Origin: a bacterium
Lineage (GTDB): Bacteria > Latescibacterota > Latescibacteria > Latescibacterales > Latescibacteraceae
Direction of reading: 5' to 3'
DNA: 29,471 bases
Assembly (NCBI GenBank): GCA_021372535.1
Contig: JAJFUH010000114.1
Span: 1 to 29,471, forward strand
Shown: piece after piece, positions 16,434 to 23,969 of the stretch
How positions within the stretch are numbered: the first letter of the stretch is position 1
How the letters are laid out: each line of letters opens with the position of its first letter
Translations under genes and position numbers: made by a program
The notes under the pieces: generated by a model
The model's database searches: none
The model's input: the letters and a program-made list of their open reading frames with translations, nothing else
What the model was told of the DNA's origin: nothing

Positions 16434-17884
16434 ATCCCTGACCTCAGAATCTGCCGTGCTGTCTCGGCATCGTCAAAATGGAGTCTTTTACCCCCAATAA
16501 TCTGATAATCCTCATGACCTTTTCCGGCAATAACAACCGTATCGCCCGGTTCCGCAAGCTTCAGGGCGCGCCGGATCGCTTCCGCACGATCGGGAACAGT
16601 TTCATAACGGCAGTTCTCCGGTATACCCCGTACAATTTCGCTTATTATAGCCATCGGATCCTCGCTTCTCGGATTGTCCGATGTCACCAGGGTTATATCG
16701 GCGAGACGGGCGGATATTTCACCCATCATGGGCCGTTTGCCCCGGTCGCGGTCTCCGCCGCAGCCGAACACCGATATGAGCCGGCCCTTTGCGAGCTCAC
16801 GTACCGAAGAGAGTATCCTTTCAAGCGCATCGGGAGCATGGGCATAGTCGACGATGACAGAAAACGGCTGTCCCTCGTTCACCGTTTCGTACCGGCCCTT
16901 CACCGGTTTCATGGTTTCAAGCCCCCGGACGATCACTTCGGCGGGGAAACCGCACGCAATTCCGATTCCAGCGGCAGCCATTGCATTGGAAACGTTGAAT
17001 TTCCCCGGAATGGGAAGGTGTATTTTAAAACGTCCGGCAGGCGTGGAAAATTCACATTCGGATCCATGAGGAGCCAGTTCAGCAGTAACAGGCCGGATAT
17101 CGCTTCCTTCGGTAAAACCGTAGGTAATAACCCGTCCGCCCCTCGACACCCTGATAAAGTGGTCGGCGTAAGGATCGTCACGGTTGATGACAGCCGTCGA
17201 GTCTCCGGGAAGACTGCTGAACAGGATACCTTTCGCATCGAGATAATTCCCCAGATCGCCATGGAAATCAAGATGATCCCTCGTGAGATTGGTCAATGCA
17301 ACCGCCCGGAATTGTATCCCGTATACACGCGAGAGCGCAAGCGAATGTGAGCTGACCTCCATGACACATGCCGCCTGCCGTGCCCTGACCATTGCCGCAA
17401 GATAAGCGTGGATATCGGGCGCCTCGGGAGTAGTGTTGCTCGACCTGATTTCTTTTCCGGCAACGAGATGTTTTATGGTTCCTATGAGCCCGCAGTTCAG
17501 CCCGCCCGATTCAAATATCGATTTAACCATGTACGAAGTTGTCGTTTTCCCGTTCGTCCCGGTGATGCCGGTCATTACAAGCGCTTCCTGGGGACTGCCG
17601 TAAAAACGGTCCGAGACCAGCGCCATCGCTTTTCGTATATCCGCCACACAGACAACGGTCGCCTCGCTCCGCAGGGAAGAATCATCGGTCAGTACGGCGA
17701 CGGCTCCGTTTTTGACAGCTGCCGGCACAAAGATGTTGCCATCGTTCGTAAAACCTCTCACCGCCAGGAATAATGTACCATGAGAGACCTTCCGGGAATC
17801 ATACTCGATCGATTCGATGTCGACCTCGGGATTACCCCGTATATTGATGGCTCCAAGGCCACCGACCAGCTCACTGAGTTTCAT
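16430..17884 (-). CDS. murE: UDP-MurNAc-L-Ala-D-Glu--meso-diaminopimelate ligase
   Basis: MurE adds the third amino acid of the stem peptide in the cytosol. The 484-residue protein has the N-terminal domain (IEYDSRKVSHGTLFLAVRG), the P-loop GTNGKTTT (109-116), NLTRDHLDFHG and DYAHAPDALERIL. The DNPR motif (403-406, in SDNPRSEDP) is the known marker of enzymes that use meso-diaminopimelate; lysine enzymes differ at this site. This suggests mDAP-type peptidoglycan. The start ATG lies one base after the ftsI stop, with AGAGGT about five bases upstream inside the ftsI end. Confidence 0.97.
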   Translation of the reverse strand: MKLSELVGGLGAINIRGNPEVDIESIEYDSRKVSHGTLFLAVRGFTNDGNIFVPAAVKNGAVAVLTDDSSLRSEATVVCVADIRKAMALVSDRFYGSPQEALVMTGITGTNGKTTTSYMVKSIFESGGLNCGLIGTIKHLVAGKEIRSSNTTPEAPDIHAYLAAMVRARQAACVMEVSSHSLALSRVYGIQFRAVALTNLTRDHLDFHGDLGNYLDAKGILFSSLPGDSTAVINRDDPYADHFIRVSRGGRVITYGFTEGSDIRPVTAELAPHGSECEFSTPAGRFKIHLPIPGKFNVSNAMAAAGIGIACGFPAEVIVRGLETMKPVKGRYETVNEGQPFSVIVDYAHAPDALERILSSVRELAKGRLISVFGCGGDRDRGKRPMMGEISARLADITLVTSDNPRSEDPMAIISEIVRGIPENCRYETVPDRAEAIRRALKLAEPGDTVVIAGKGHEDYQIIGGKRLHFDDAETARQILRSGI

Positions 17885-17885
17885 A

Positions 17886-19979
17886 TTACCTCTTGCTGCA
17901 CGCTAACATGCATACCGTTCCATTCCTTACATATGTACCGGCACGGGGATTCTGCTCTTTTACTACACCCGACCCGGAGACAGTCACATCGAGATTGGCA
18001 TGAATAAGGTCCTGAGTCGCTTCTCTCAGAGACTTGCCGATGAGATCGGGAACCTTGATAAGCCCTGCCTGAACCGTCATAAGGGTATTACTGTACAGTT
18101 TCACGACGGTTCCCGGATTCAATTGCGCCCCGGGAAGTGGAGACTGTTTATCCACAACGGTCGAATCGCCATATACTTCGGGATTGAGCCCGAGATTGCG
18201 TATGCTTTCCACCGCCTCGGAAATCCTCTTCCCTTTAACGTCGGGAAGCCGGACCGTTATCACCGTATCCTCAAGGGCGTTTTCGGCAATCAGGTCATTC
18301 CAGGGAGTATCAGCCAAGTTGAGCATACGGTTGACTATATTTCTGAATACCGGCGCTGCAACCTGAGAGCCGTAGTAAACGCCTTCCGGGCTGTCGATCA
18401 TAACAAGACAGACAATTTTCGGGTCACGGTCGGCGACGAAACCCACAAACGACGACATGTACTGACCCGGAACATATCCCTTTGCGCCTTCCCTGATACA
18501 CTGCGCCGTACCGGTCTTTCCGCCGACACGAACATGAGGGATGGCGGCGTTTTTCCCGGTTCCCCGTTCCACAACGCCGACAAGCAGTTCGGTCATCCGC
18601 GCCGCTGTCTGCGGAGAGATGACATCGCGCACTTTCTGCGAAGAGAAGGTTCGTCCGGGGCGTTCGGGAGTTCCAATGACCTCTTTTACGATATGAGGCA
18701 TCATCAGCGCGCCGTTATTTGCAATCGCCCCGTACGCCATTACGATCTGGAGCGGGGAAACAGCAACGCCCTGACCGAAGGAGATTGTGGGAAGCGAAAG
18801 CTTGGACCACTGGCGCGGATTCTCGAGGCGTCCGGGTGTTTCATAGGGATAGTCAATTCCGGTGATCTCACCGAATCCGAAGAGACGGGCACGTTCATAG
18901 AGCATCTTTTTCCCGATCATGTCGGCAATCTTGACCGTACCGATATTCGAGGAATGGATAAATACATCACCGGCCGGAACAACGGAAAGCTCATGCGTAT
19001 CGTTTATTATATGGCCCGCAATCTTGTACTTTCCATTTTCACAGTTAATCATGTCATCTTCGCTTATAATCCCTGATTCAAGCGCTTCGGAAAAAGTGAC
19101 AATCTTGAATGTCGAACCGGGTTCGACCATATCCGTGACAAGCCTGTTTCGCATGAATTCGGGTTTGGATGCATACGTTCCCGAATCGTTGGGATCATAG
19201 CGGGGGACATTAGCCATTACGAGGATTTCGCCGGTTCCGGCATCGAGGACAATTGCTCCGCCCCACTTCGCCTTATACTGACTGACGCAGGTTTCGAGCT
19301 CTTCTTCGGCGATATCCTGGATTTTCGAATCGATAGTCAATATGACATCAAGCCCTCTCAGGGCCTTTACAATCGGTTTATCGAGAGACTGTTCCGTTCT
19401 CCCCCGGGCATCCCTGAGAAGGGTCGAACGACCGTTACGGCCCAGCAGATCATCGTTGAAAAACAGCTCGCACCCTTCGATACCAAATCCGTCAACATCC
19501 GTAACCCCTATAACCTGAGAACCTACCCTGCCGAGAGGATAATACCGTTTGAAATCAAACTGTTTTTGTAATCCCGGGCTTTTCACCTTGTCGAGCTTAT
19601 CGATAACCGAAGGCTCGGCAAGCCTCACAATCCACTGGAATTTATCATTATCAAACATGCTGTTGACGGAATCGATGCTTTTACCGGTAGCGTTCGCCAC
19701 AGCACAGACAACGTCGACACGATTCTTGACCATCGAGGGCATGATTCCGTAAGAGGCCGAGGGGCTGCTCGAAGCCATCACGATACCGTTCCGATCCATG
19801 ATTCTTCCGCGCTGGGCTTCTATATCGAACGGTTTAAACCGCTGTTCATAGGCCCGCAGGTCATACCCTTCATGATTCACTATCTGAAGAACGACAAGTT
19901 TCGCAATCAGTCTCATCCACATGATGATAACGAGAACCAGCATGAATTTCTGTCTCGTCACATATGAACCGGTATGCAT
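17886..19979 (-). CDS. ftsI: Division-specific class B penicillin-binding protein with two PASTA domains
   Basis: FtsI (PBP3) is the transpeptidase that cross-links septal peptidoglycan and partners FtsW. The 697-residue protein has one N-terminal membrane span (about 12-34) and a pedestal domain starting RGRIMDRNGIVMA. The transpeptidase domain carries the catalytic S289-T-F-K292, S343-S-N345 and K488-T-G490. Two C-terminal PASTA domains follow (about 573-630 and 640-696). PASTA tails mark PBP2x and SpoVD in Firmicutes and also occur in several diderm phyla; Escherichia FtsI lacks them. The ATG at 19979 has GAGG eight bases upstream. An unusual 352-bp gap separates it from ftsL. The murE start lies one base after its stop. 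Confidence 0.96.
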   Translation of the reverse strand: MHTGSYVTRQKFMLVLVIIMWMRLIAKLVVLQIVNHEGYDLRAYEQRFKPFDIEAQRGRIMDRNGIVMASSSPSASYGIMPSMVKNRVDVVCAVANATGKSIDSVNSMFDNDKFQWIVRLAEPSVIDKLDKVKSPGLQKQFDFKRYYPLGRVGSQVIGVTDVDGFGIEGCELFFNDDLLGRNGRSTLLRDARGRTEQSLDKPIVKALRGLDVILTIDSKIQDIAEEELETCVSQYKAKWGGAIVLDAGTGEILVMANVPRYDPNDSGTYASKPEFMRNRLVTDMVEPGSTFKIVTFSEALESGIISEDDMINCENGKYKIAGHIINDTHELSVVPAGDVFIHSSNIGTVKIADMIGKKMLYERARLFGFGEITGIDYPYETPGRLENPRQWSKLSLPTISFGQGVAVSPLQIVMAYGAIANNGALMMPHIVKEVIGTPERPGRTFSSQKVRDVISPQTAARMTELLVGVVERGTGKNAAIPHVRVGGKTGTAQCIREGAKGYVPGQYMSSFVGFVADRDPKIVCLVMIDSPEGVYYGSQVAAPVFRNIVNRMLNLADTPWNDLIAENALEDTVITVRLPDVKGKRISEAVESIRNLGLNPEVYGDSTVVDKQSPLPGAQLNPGTVVKLYSNTLMTVQAGLIKVPDLIGKSLREATQDLIHANLDVTVSGSGVVKEQNPRAGTYVRNGTVCMLACSKR

Positions 19980-20331
19980 ATCCGCAACCTCATTAAAAAC
20001 TTTACTCTTTACGTTAATCCGTTTTATTGAAACATCATCTGGCCAAAAGCCGCGATGAATTAATTACACATGGTATATGTTGCCGTGCTGACTCGTTTTA
20101 TCGACCGCAGAGAACGAAGAACGCGTCGAATTTTGGGCGAAATTGATGATTTCTCTGTTATATATAGTTATTGTTCTGTAATATTGATGATTTGATATTA
20201 CCTCCGCATCCTGTACGTTCTCTGCGGCGAATGCGATATAAGTATATTGTTGAAATTTACATATTGAATAATCGTACAACGCTCACTGTGAACAGAAACT
20301 TATCGGTATCGTGTTTCATATGGCGTCACGG
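19980..20331. other. Gene-free gap inside the dcw cluster between ftsL and ftsI
   Basis: In a cluster whose genes mostly touch, this 352-bp gap stands out and is clearly AT-richer. A TTG-started 71-codon frame (20064-20279, -) has no Shine-Dalgarno site and low-complexity composition, so it is not called. A perfect 12-bp inverted repeat (CCGCAGAGAACG at 20105-20116 and its complement at 20216-20227) spans a 123-bp segment. No convincing sigma-70 promoter for ftsI was found. Confidence 0.7.
20105..20227. repeat. Segment bounded by 12-bp perfect inverted repeats
   Basis: The arms CCGCAGAGAACG (20105-20116) and CGTTCTCTGCGG (20216-20227) are exact complements, 99 bp apart. This could be a long-range RNA stem in the dcw transcript or the ends of a decayed MITE-like insertion. 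No target-site duplication was found by eye. Confidence 0.5.
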
Positions 20332-20634
20332 TCAGAACAGTTTTTCGGGCGCTCCCTCCGGCATTTCAAGCCCGAGTTGCTCGTGGGCAATTTTTTTGAT
20401 CCTGCTTCCCTTTTTCAGACCGGCAACATCAAATTCGAGATGGGAAATCTCAAGGGCAACTTCTTCGTTTTTCTTTCGGACTTCCCAGACTTTCTTCTCG
20501 AGGGTGAGAATTACCAGATTCGCGCTCAGATAAAACAGCAGAAATACCGTTATGGCAAAAACCCACAGATAAACCCTTATCCGCCTGTTCCCTCTCACTT
20601 TTACCGGTTTCATCCGTCTCATGCCGTATGTCAT
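20332..20634 (-). CDS. ftsL: Cell division protein FtsL
   Basis: FtsL is a short bitopic divisome protein that pairs with FtsB and activates FtsW/FtsI. The product has 100 residues: a basic cytoplasmic tail (1-19), a membrane span (about 20-44), a charged heptad-like coiled coil (about 46-75) and the typical ending RIKKIAHEQLGLEMP. The start is the ATG at 20634, which overlaps the rsmH stop as ATGA, with AGG about six bases upstream. The in-frame extension to 20862 lies inside rsmH and is not used. Identification rests on architecture and position, as FtsL sequences vary widely. Confidence 0.9.
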   Translation of the reverse strand: MTYGMRRMKPVKVRGNRRIRVYLWVFAITVFLLFYLSANLVILTLEKKVWEVRKKNEEVALEISHLEFDVAGLKKGSRIKKIAHEQLGLEMPEGAPEKLF

Positions 20635-21557
20635 GACACACCTGCCTTTTCGGCAACACGCATACGGGCGCTCCGTGAACGGGGATTTCGCCTGATTTCC
20701 TCTTCCGAAGGCTCTATCGATTTTCTGGTGACGAGCCTGATGTCCGGGATACGGCCGCAGCGGCATTCGGGCAGGTCGGGCGGACAGATACAGGGATCGG
20801 CGTGCTCCCGCATAAAACTCTTTACCAGACGGTCTTCGAGAGAATGATACGATATCACGCACAAACGTCCTCCGGGCTTCAGTAATTCGAGGGCGCCGTT
20901 CAGCCCTTCCCGGAGCTCGTTGAGCTCATCATTGATGTATATTCTTAATGCCTGGAAAACCCGCGCCTTGCTCTTCTGAGGCATTCGGGGACCGACAGCC
21001 TGCTCGATAATCGAGGCAAGTTCGGCAGTAGTTTTTATGGGGTGCGAGGCGCGGGCCTTTACTACAGCTTCTGCGATTCTGCCAGCCCTGCGTTCCTCAC
21101 CGTAATCGCTGAAAATCCGTGAAAGCTCATGAGCATTTTTCGTATTTATGACATCAAAGGCAGTTTCTTCATTAAAGCCCATAGTCATGAGGAGCGGGCC
21201 ATCATGCCTGTAGCTGAATCCTTTGGACGGATCATCAATCATTTTAGAACTCACCCCCAGATCCATCAGAACTCCGTCAACTGCACCGACATGGTTCCCT
21301 GTAATATCGACAAGCGAGGAAAACCTCGCCTCCCGGGCGCTGAACCGGTCACCGTAACCGGTAAGGCGTACCGTGGCATAACCGACAGCCCCGGGGTCAC
21401 GGTCGATACCGATAACCGTACCCCCGCGTTCAAGTATCGCCCGGGAATGCCCACCGCCGCCAAGTGTGCAGTCTATATACAAACCACCCCTGACCACACG
21501 AAGATACCGGATAACTTCGTCCGTCATGACGGGAATATGGTAATCGTCCGATATCAC
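20631..21557 (-). CDS. rsmH: 16S rRNA (cytosine-1402-N4)-methyltransferase
   Basis: RsmH (formerly MraW) methylates N4 of C1402 in the decoding centre of 16S rRNA with S-adenosylmethionine. The 308-residue protein begins DDYHIPVMTDEVIRYL and carries the SAM-binding loop DCTLGGGGHS (29-38), GIDRDPGAV, VDGVLMDLGVSS, the KARVFQALRIYINDEL region and VISYHSLEDRLVKSFM. The start is GTG at 21557: an in-frame TGA lies two codons upstream, and the next Met (residue 11) is past the conserved HIPV. The gene is the usual second member of the dcw cluster, 77 bp after mraZ, and overlaps ftsL by four bases. Confidence 0.97.
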   Translation of the reverse strand: MISDDYHIPVMTDEVIRYLRVVRGGLYIDCTLGGGGHSRAILERGGTVIGIDRDPGAVGYATVRLTGYGDRFSAREARFSSLVDITGNHVGAVDGVLMDLGVSSKMIDDPSKGFSYRHDGPLLMTMGFNEETAFDVINTKNAHELSRIFSDYGEERRAGRIAEAVVKARASHPIKTTAELASIIEQAVGPRMPQKSKARVFQALRIYINDELNELREGLNGALELLKPGGRLCVISYHSLEDRLVKSFMREHADPCICPPDLPECRCGRIPDIRLVTRKSIEPSEEEIRRNPRSRSARMRVAEKAGVS

Positions 21558-21634
21558 GTCTCATACCCGGAAACCCGGTTAAGTATCCACAATCATTAAT
21601 CATAATTTTATCTATCAACCACAAACCAGTCTTC

Positions 21635-22078
21635 TCAGAATATCCCGATTTCCCGTATCGTAGAATCGACGCTCTCGTCCTGCATCCACGACTCAAATCT
21701 GTCCGGCGCCCAGACAAAGGCGCGGTCAACCGCACCGATAATCACAGCCTCGTCCTTTATCCCCGCCGCTGCAAGCAACCGTGACGGAATGGTGATGCGG
21801 CCCTGGTTATCAACCGTGGACATGTGGGAATCCTGGCTCAGCTTTAAAATGGCACGCCATTTATTTTCTTTTTCGCTCTCGAGAAACCGCTGCTGAATGG
21901 TATCGCTCCAGTATTCCTTGTTGAAAAGCAACAGATGACCCTCGGGCAGATAGACCACCGCAACCTCGTCATACTCGTTGGGAGCCAAAGCTTTCCGCAT
22001 CGGGGCAGGAATGCTGATCCGTCCCTTTGTATCGACTTTGTTATCGCTTCTTCCGGTAATACCGGCGCTTTTCAGCAT
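21635..22078 (-). CDS. mraZ: Transcriptional regulator MraZ
   Basis: MraZ is a DNA-binding protein with two AbrB/SpoVT-like swapped-hairpin domains and in several bacteria regulates its own dcw promoter. The 147-residue product carries the two matching signatures DTKGRISIP (16-24) and DNQGRITIP (90-98). The start is the ATG at 22078, seven bases after AGGTGA (22086-22091). An in-frame ATG at 22108 has no ribosome site and would place DTKGR too far in. As first gene of the cluster it follows a strong promoter and three TGG direct repeats, fitting autoregulation. Confidence 0.95.
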   Translation of the reverse strand: MLKSAGITGRSDNKVDTKGRISIPAPMRKALAPNEYDEVAVVYLPEGHLLLFNKEYWSDTIQQRFLESEKENKWRAILKLSQDSHMSTVDNQGRITIPSRLLAAAGIKDEAVIIGAVDRAFVWAPDRFESWMQDESVDSTIREIGIF

Positions 22079-22152
22079 CGAACATTCACCTGTTTTTGTA
22101 ACCGACATTTATCAGAATACGGCGTCATGTCAAATCCGTTTCAGACATCATT

Positions 22153-22226
22153 TCAGTTTTCCGCTCCACAATTTTTTCCGTATATGCGCCTAAGAAACAG
22201 GAACAGCGCATACAGGGGAAAACTGA
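22153..22226 (-). ncRNA. Structured leader element in the mraZ 5' untranslated region
   Basis: In the leader of the dcw transcript a perfect 10-bp stem (TCAGTTTTCC at 22153-22162 with GGAAAACTGA at 22217-22226) encloses a 7-bp stem TATGCGC (22183-22189) / GCGCATA (22206-22212) with a 16-nt loop. An AT-only stem TTAATAA/TTATTAA (22229-22235, 22249-22255) lies just 5' of it in the RNA. No known riboswitch class is recognised and no T-run follows the main stem. Whether it is a regulatory leader is inference. Confidence 0.45.
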
Positions 22227-22300
22227 GTTTAATAAGTTAATATGTTGTTTATTAATGGATTATAAGTGGTTTTATTAAAATCCGAAAGCAGGGTGAATCC

Positions 22301-22332
22301 CCCATTTTTCACCATTATCCTCCATTCATCCA
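22301..22332 (-). promoter_or_regulatory. Probable MraZ operator (TGG direct repeats)
   Basis: On the minus strand, TGGAG, TGGTG and TGGGG begin at 22324, 22314 and 22304, exactly 10 bp apart, with a further TGGAT at 22332. In Escherichia coli MraZ binds TGGGN repeats separated by 5 nt, the same 10-bp period. The boxes lie just downstream of the -10 hexamer, over the predicted transcription start, where binding would repress. Confidence 0.7.
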
Positions 22333-22334
22333 CT

Positions 22335-22362
22335 AATATATCCCTCAACGACCCTTTGTCAA
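22335..22362 (-). promoter_or_regulatory. Sigma-70-type promoter of the dcw cluster
   Basis: The -35 box TTGACA (22357-22362, perfect) and -10 box TATATT (22335-22340) are 16 bp apart. Transcription should start near 22328, giving a leader of about 250 nt before mraZ. A second TTGACA at 22128-22133 has only a weak -10 (TAAATG) and is less likely. Confidence 0.8.
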
Positions 22363-22543
22363 GCGAAAAAAAACATACGAATGGAAAAATTATTTATTCA
22401 AAACAGCGGTGTGGGGATCGAATGGAGTTATCAGGGGAGTGAAAAGCACGAAAAAGAGTGTTATACCGAGGTGCGTTCAAAAAGTACAATCATATGTATG
22501 ATTTTAGATTCACGATTTTGTATCAGAAATGCTCATGAATATG

Positions 22544-22579
22544 AAAAAACGCTGTTCATACCGAAAAAAACAGCGTTTT
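22544..22579 (-). terminator. Rho-independent terminator after rseP
   Basis: A 9-bp stem AAAACGCTG/CAGCGTTTT (22546-22554 with 22571-22579) is followed on the minus strand by a T-run (CAGCGTTTTTTC). It lies 60 bp past the rseP stop and separates the PHP-uppS-rseP operon from the mraZ promoter. Confidence 0.8.
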
Positions 22580-22638
22580 CCATGATTAAGAAGATGTAAG
22601 GAGTCGGATAATACGAGGAATGTTACTGACTATATATG

Positions 22639-23958
22639 TCAGTTGCCCCCGAAAAGTCGAGCAATGGTATCGACCCGCATGATATCATTGAAGGTAACGT
22701 AGAGCATAAAAATCAGGAGCACCAGAGAGCCGAACTGCTGAAATGCCATCCGCGCCCTGGTGGAAAGCTTTCTGCGTACGACGGTTTCGATGAAAAGAAT
22801 GGTTACGTGACCGCCATCGAGGACCGGGAACGGGAGGAGGTTGAGCACCCCGAGATTGACGCTGATGAATGCGGTGAATCCGAGAAGGGATACGAAACCG
22901 CTTTGTGCGCTTCTGCCTGCAAGCTGCGCGATCATGACCGGCCCGCCGAGCAGTTTGGCGGACATTCGCCCGGTAATGAGCTTGATGAAAAAGTCAACGG
23001 TGTGTGTGATAAGAAAAACCGTGTTATCGACCGCCATACGGCCGGATTCAACCAATCCCACATCACGGTTCGGGATGTACGGGGTATATCCGACCCGTCC
23101 CACAGGCACTTTTGAATGGTGATGCCTGCCCTCACCGGAATGACCGATTTTTACGGGCAGTTGGATCGTTTCGCCATTCCGCCGGATGGTAAAGGTTTTT
23201 TCCGCGTCAGGATTAGCCTCGATTATCTTCCGCATATGCTCCCAGCCGTAAACAGGTTCGTTATCGATTGCCACGATGACATCATCGGGCCTGATACCGG
23301 CTTTCTGGGCGGGACTGTCAGGCAGAATGCTCCCGATACGGGCATCATAATATGCGGAAATTCCGAAATCTTCGTTTTCTTTCAGCTTCCGGGGGACGAG
23401 AATCTGACGGTCGCCGTTTTCATCACGGACGGTCAGGGTTACATTATCATCGGTATAGAGCGCTATAAGCGAATCGAAATTATCAGTCTTTTTGCCCTGT
23501 ACGGCGACAATCTCGTCGCCTCTCTTGAATCCCAGTTGGGCTGCAAGCGTACCATCCTCGACAAGACCGACACGGTTTGTGCTCTGGGGTACTCCGGTCA
23601 TCCAGTATACAAAGAAAAAGATAACCAGCGCTGCAAGGAGATTCATTATGCTCCCTGCAACAAGCACAGCCATTCTGACCGGTACGGATTTTTTACGGTA
23701 ATCCCTGTCACCGTAATCCTCGCTCTCCACTTCATCAAAGTCCGACTGGCCGGTCAGTTTAACATACCCTCCGAACGGTATGGCAGAGATACAGTAATCG
23801 GTTTCGCCAATCTGAACACCTAACACCCGGGGGGGCATGCCGACGCTGAAGCGCTCGACACCTATCCCGGACAGTTTTGCCACGGCGAAGTGCCCGAATT
23901 CATGAATAACCACAAGAAAACTCAAAACAAACAGGAATGATATCAGTGTCAGCAGCAT
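22639..23958 (-). CDS. rseP: Site-2 membrane metalloprotease RseP
   Basis: RseP is an inner-membrane zinc protease that cuts membrane-bound anti-sigma factors and signal peptide remnants within the bilayer. The 439-residue protein has the zinc site HEFGH (19-23) in its first span and VKLTG after the FGG loop. Two tandem PDZ domains lie between spans (about 127-200 and 205-275). The third zinc ligand is in NLLPFPVLDGGHV (Asp381). This is the full RseP form, with two PDZ domains. It is the last gene of its operon, 11 bp after dxr, and a terminator follows. The order uppS-cdsA-dxr-rseP matches that of many proteobacteria, where bamA often comes next; here it does not. Confidence 0.96.
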   Translation of the reverse strand: MLLTLISFLFVLSFLVVIHEFGHFAVAKLSGIGVERFSVGMPPRVLGVQIGETDYCISAIPFGGYVKLTGQSDFDEVESEDYGDRDYRKKSVPVRMAVLVAGSIMNLLAALVIFFFVYWMTGVPQSTNRVGLVEDGTLAAQLGFKRGDEIVAVQGKKTDNFDSLIALYTDDNVTLTVRDENGDRQILVPRKLKENEDFGISAYYDARIGSILPDSPAQKAGIRPDDVIVAIDNEPVYGWEHMRKIIEANPDAEKTFTIRRNGETIQLPVKIGHSGEGRHHHSKVPVGRVGYTPYIPNRDVGLVESGRMAVDNTVFLITHTVDFFIKLITGRMSAKLLGGPVMIAQLAGRSAQSGFVSLLGFTAFISVNLGVLNLLPFPVLDGGHVTILFIETVVRRKLSTRARMAFQQFGSLVLLIFMLYVTFNDIMRVDTIARLFGGN

Positions 23959-23969
23959 ATAATACCCCG

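Noticed and set aside
20064-20279. 71-codon frame between ftsL and ftsI on the minus strand
   Set aside because: It begins at TTG without a ribosome site, is AT-rich with skewed composition, and its sequence covers the inverted repeats; nothing suggests a protein.
22113-22133. Second mraZ promoter (TTGACA at 22128-22133)
   Set aside because: The -10 at the right distance is only TAAATG, and the transcript would have almost no leader; the upstream promoter is much better.
22381-22599. 72-codon plus-strand frame upstream of mraZ
   Set aside because: It runs through the rseP terminator hairpin, has no Shine-Dalgarno site and no recognisable features.
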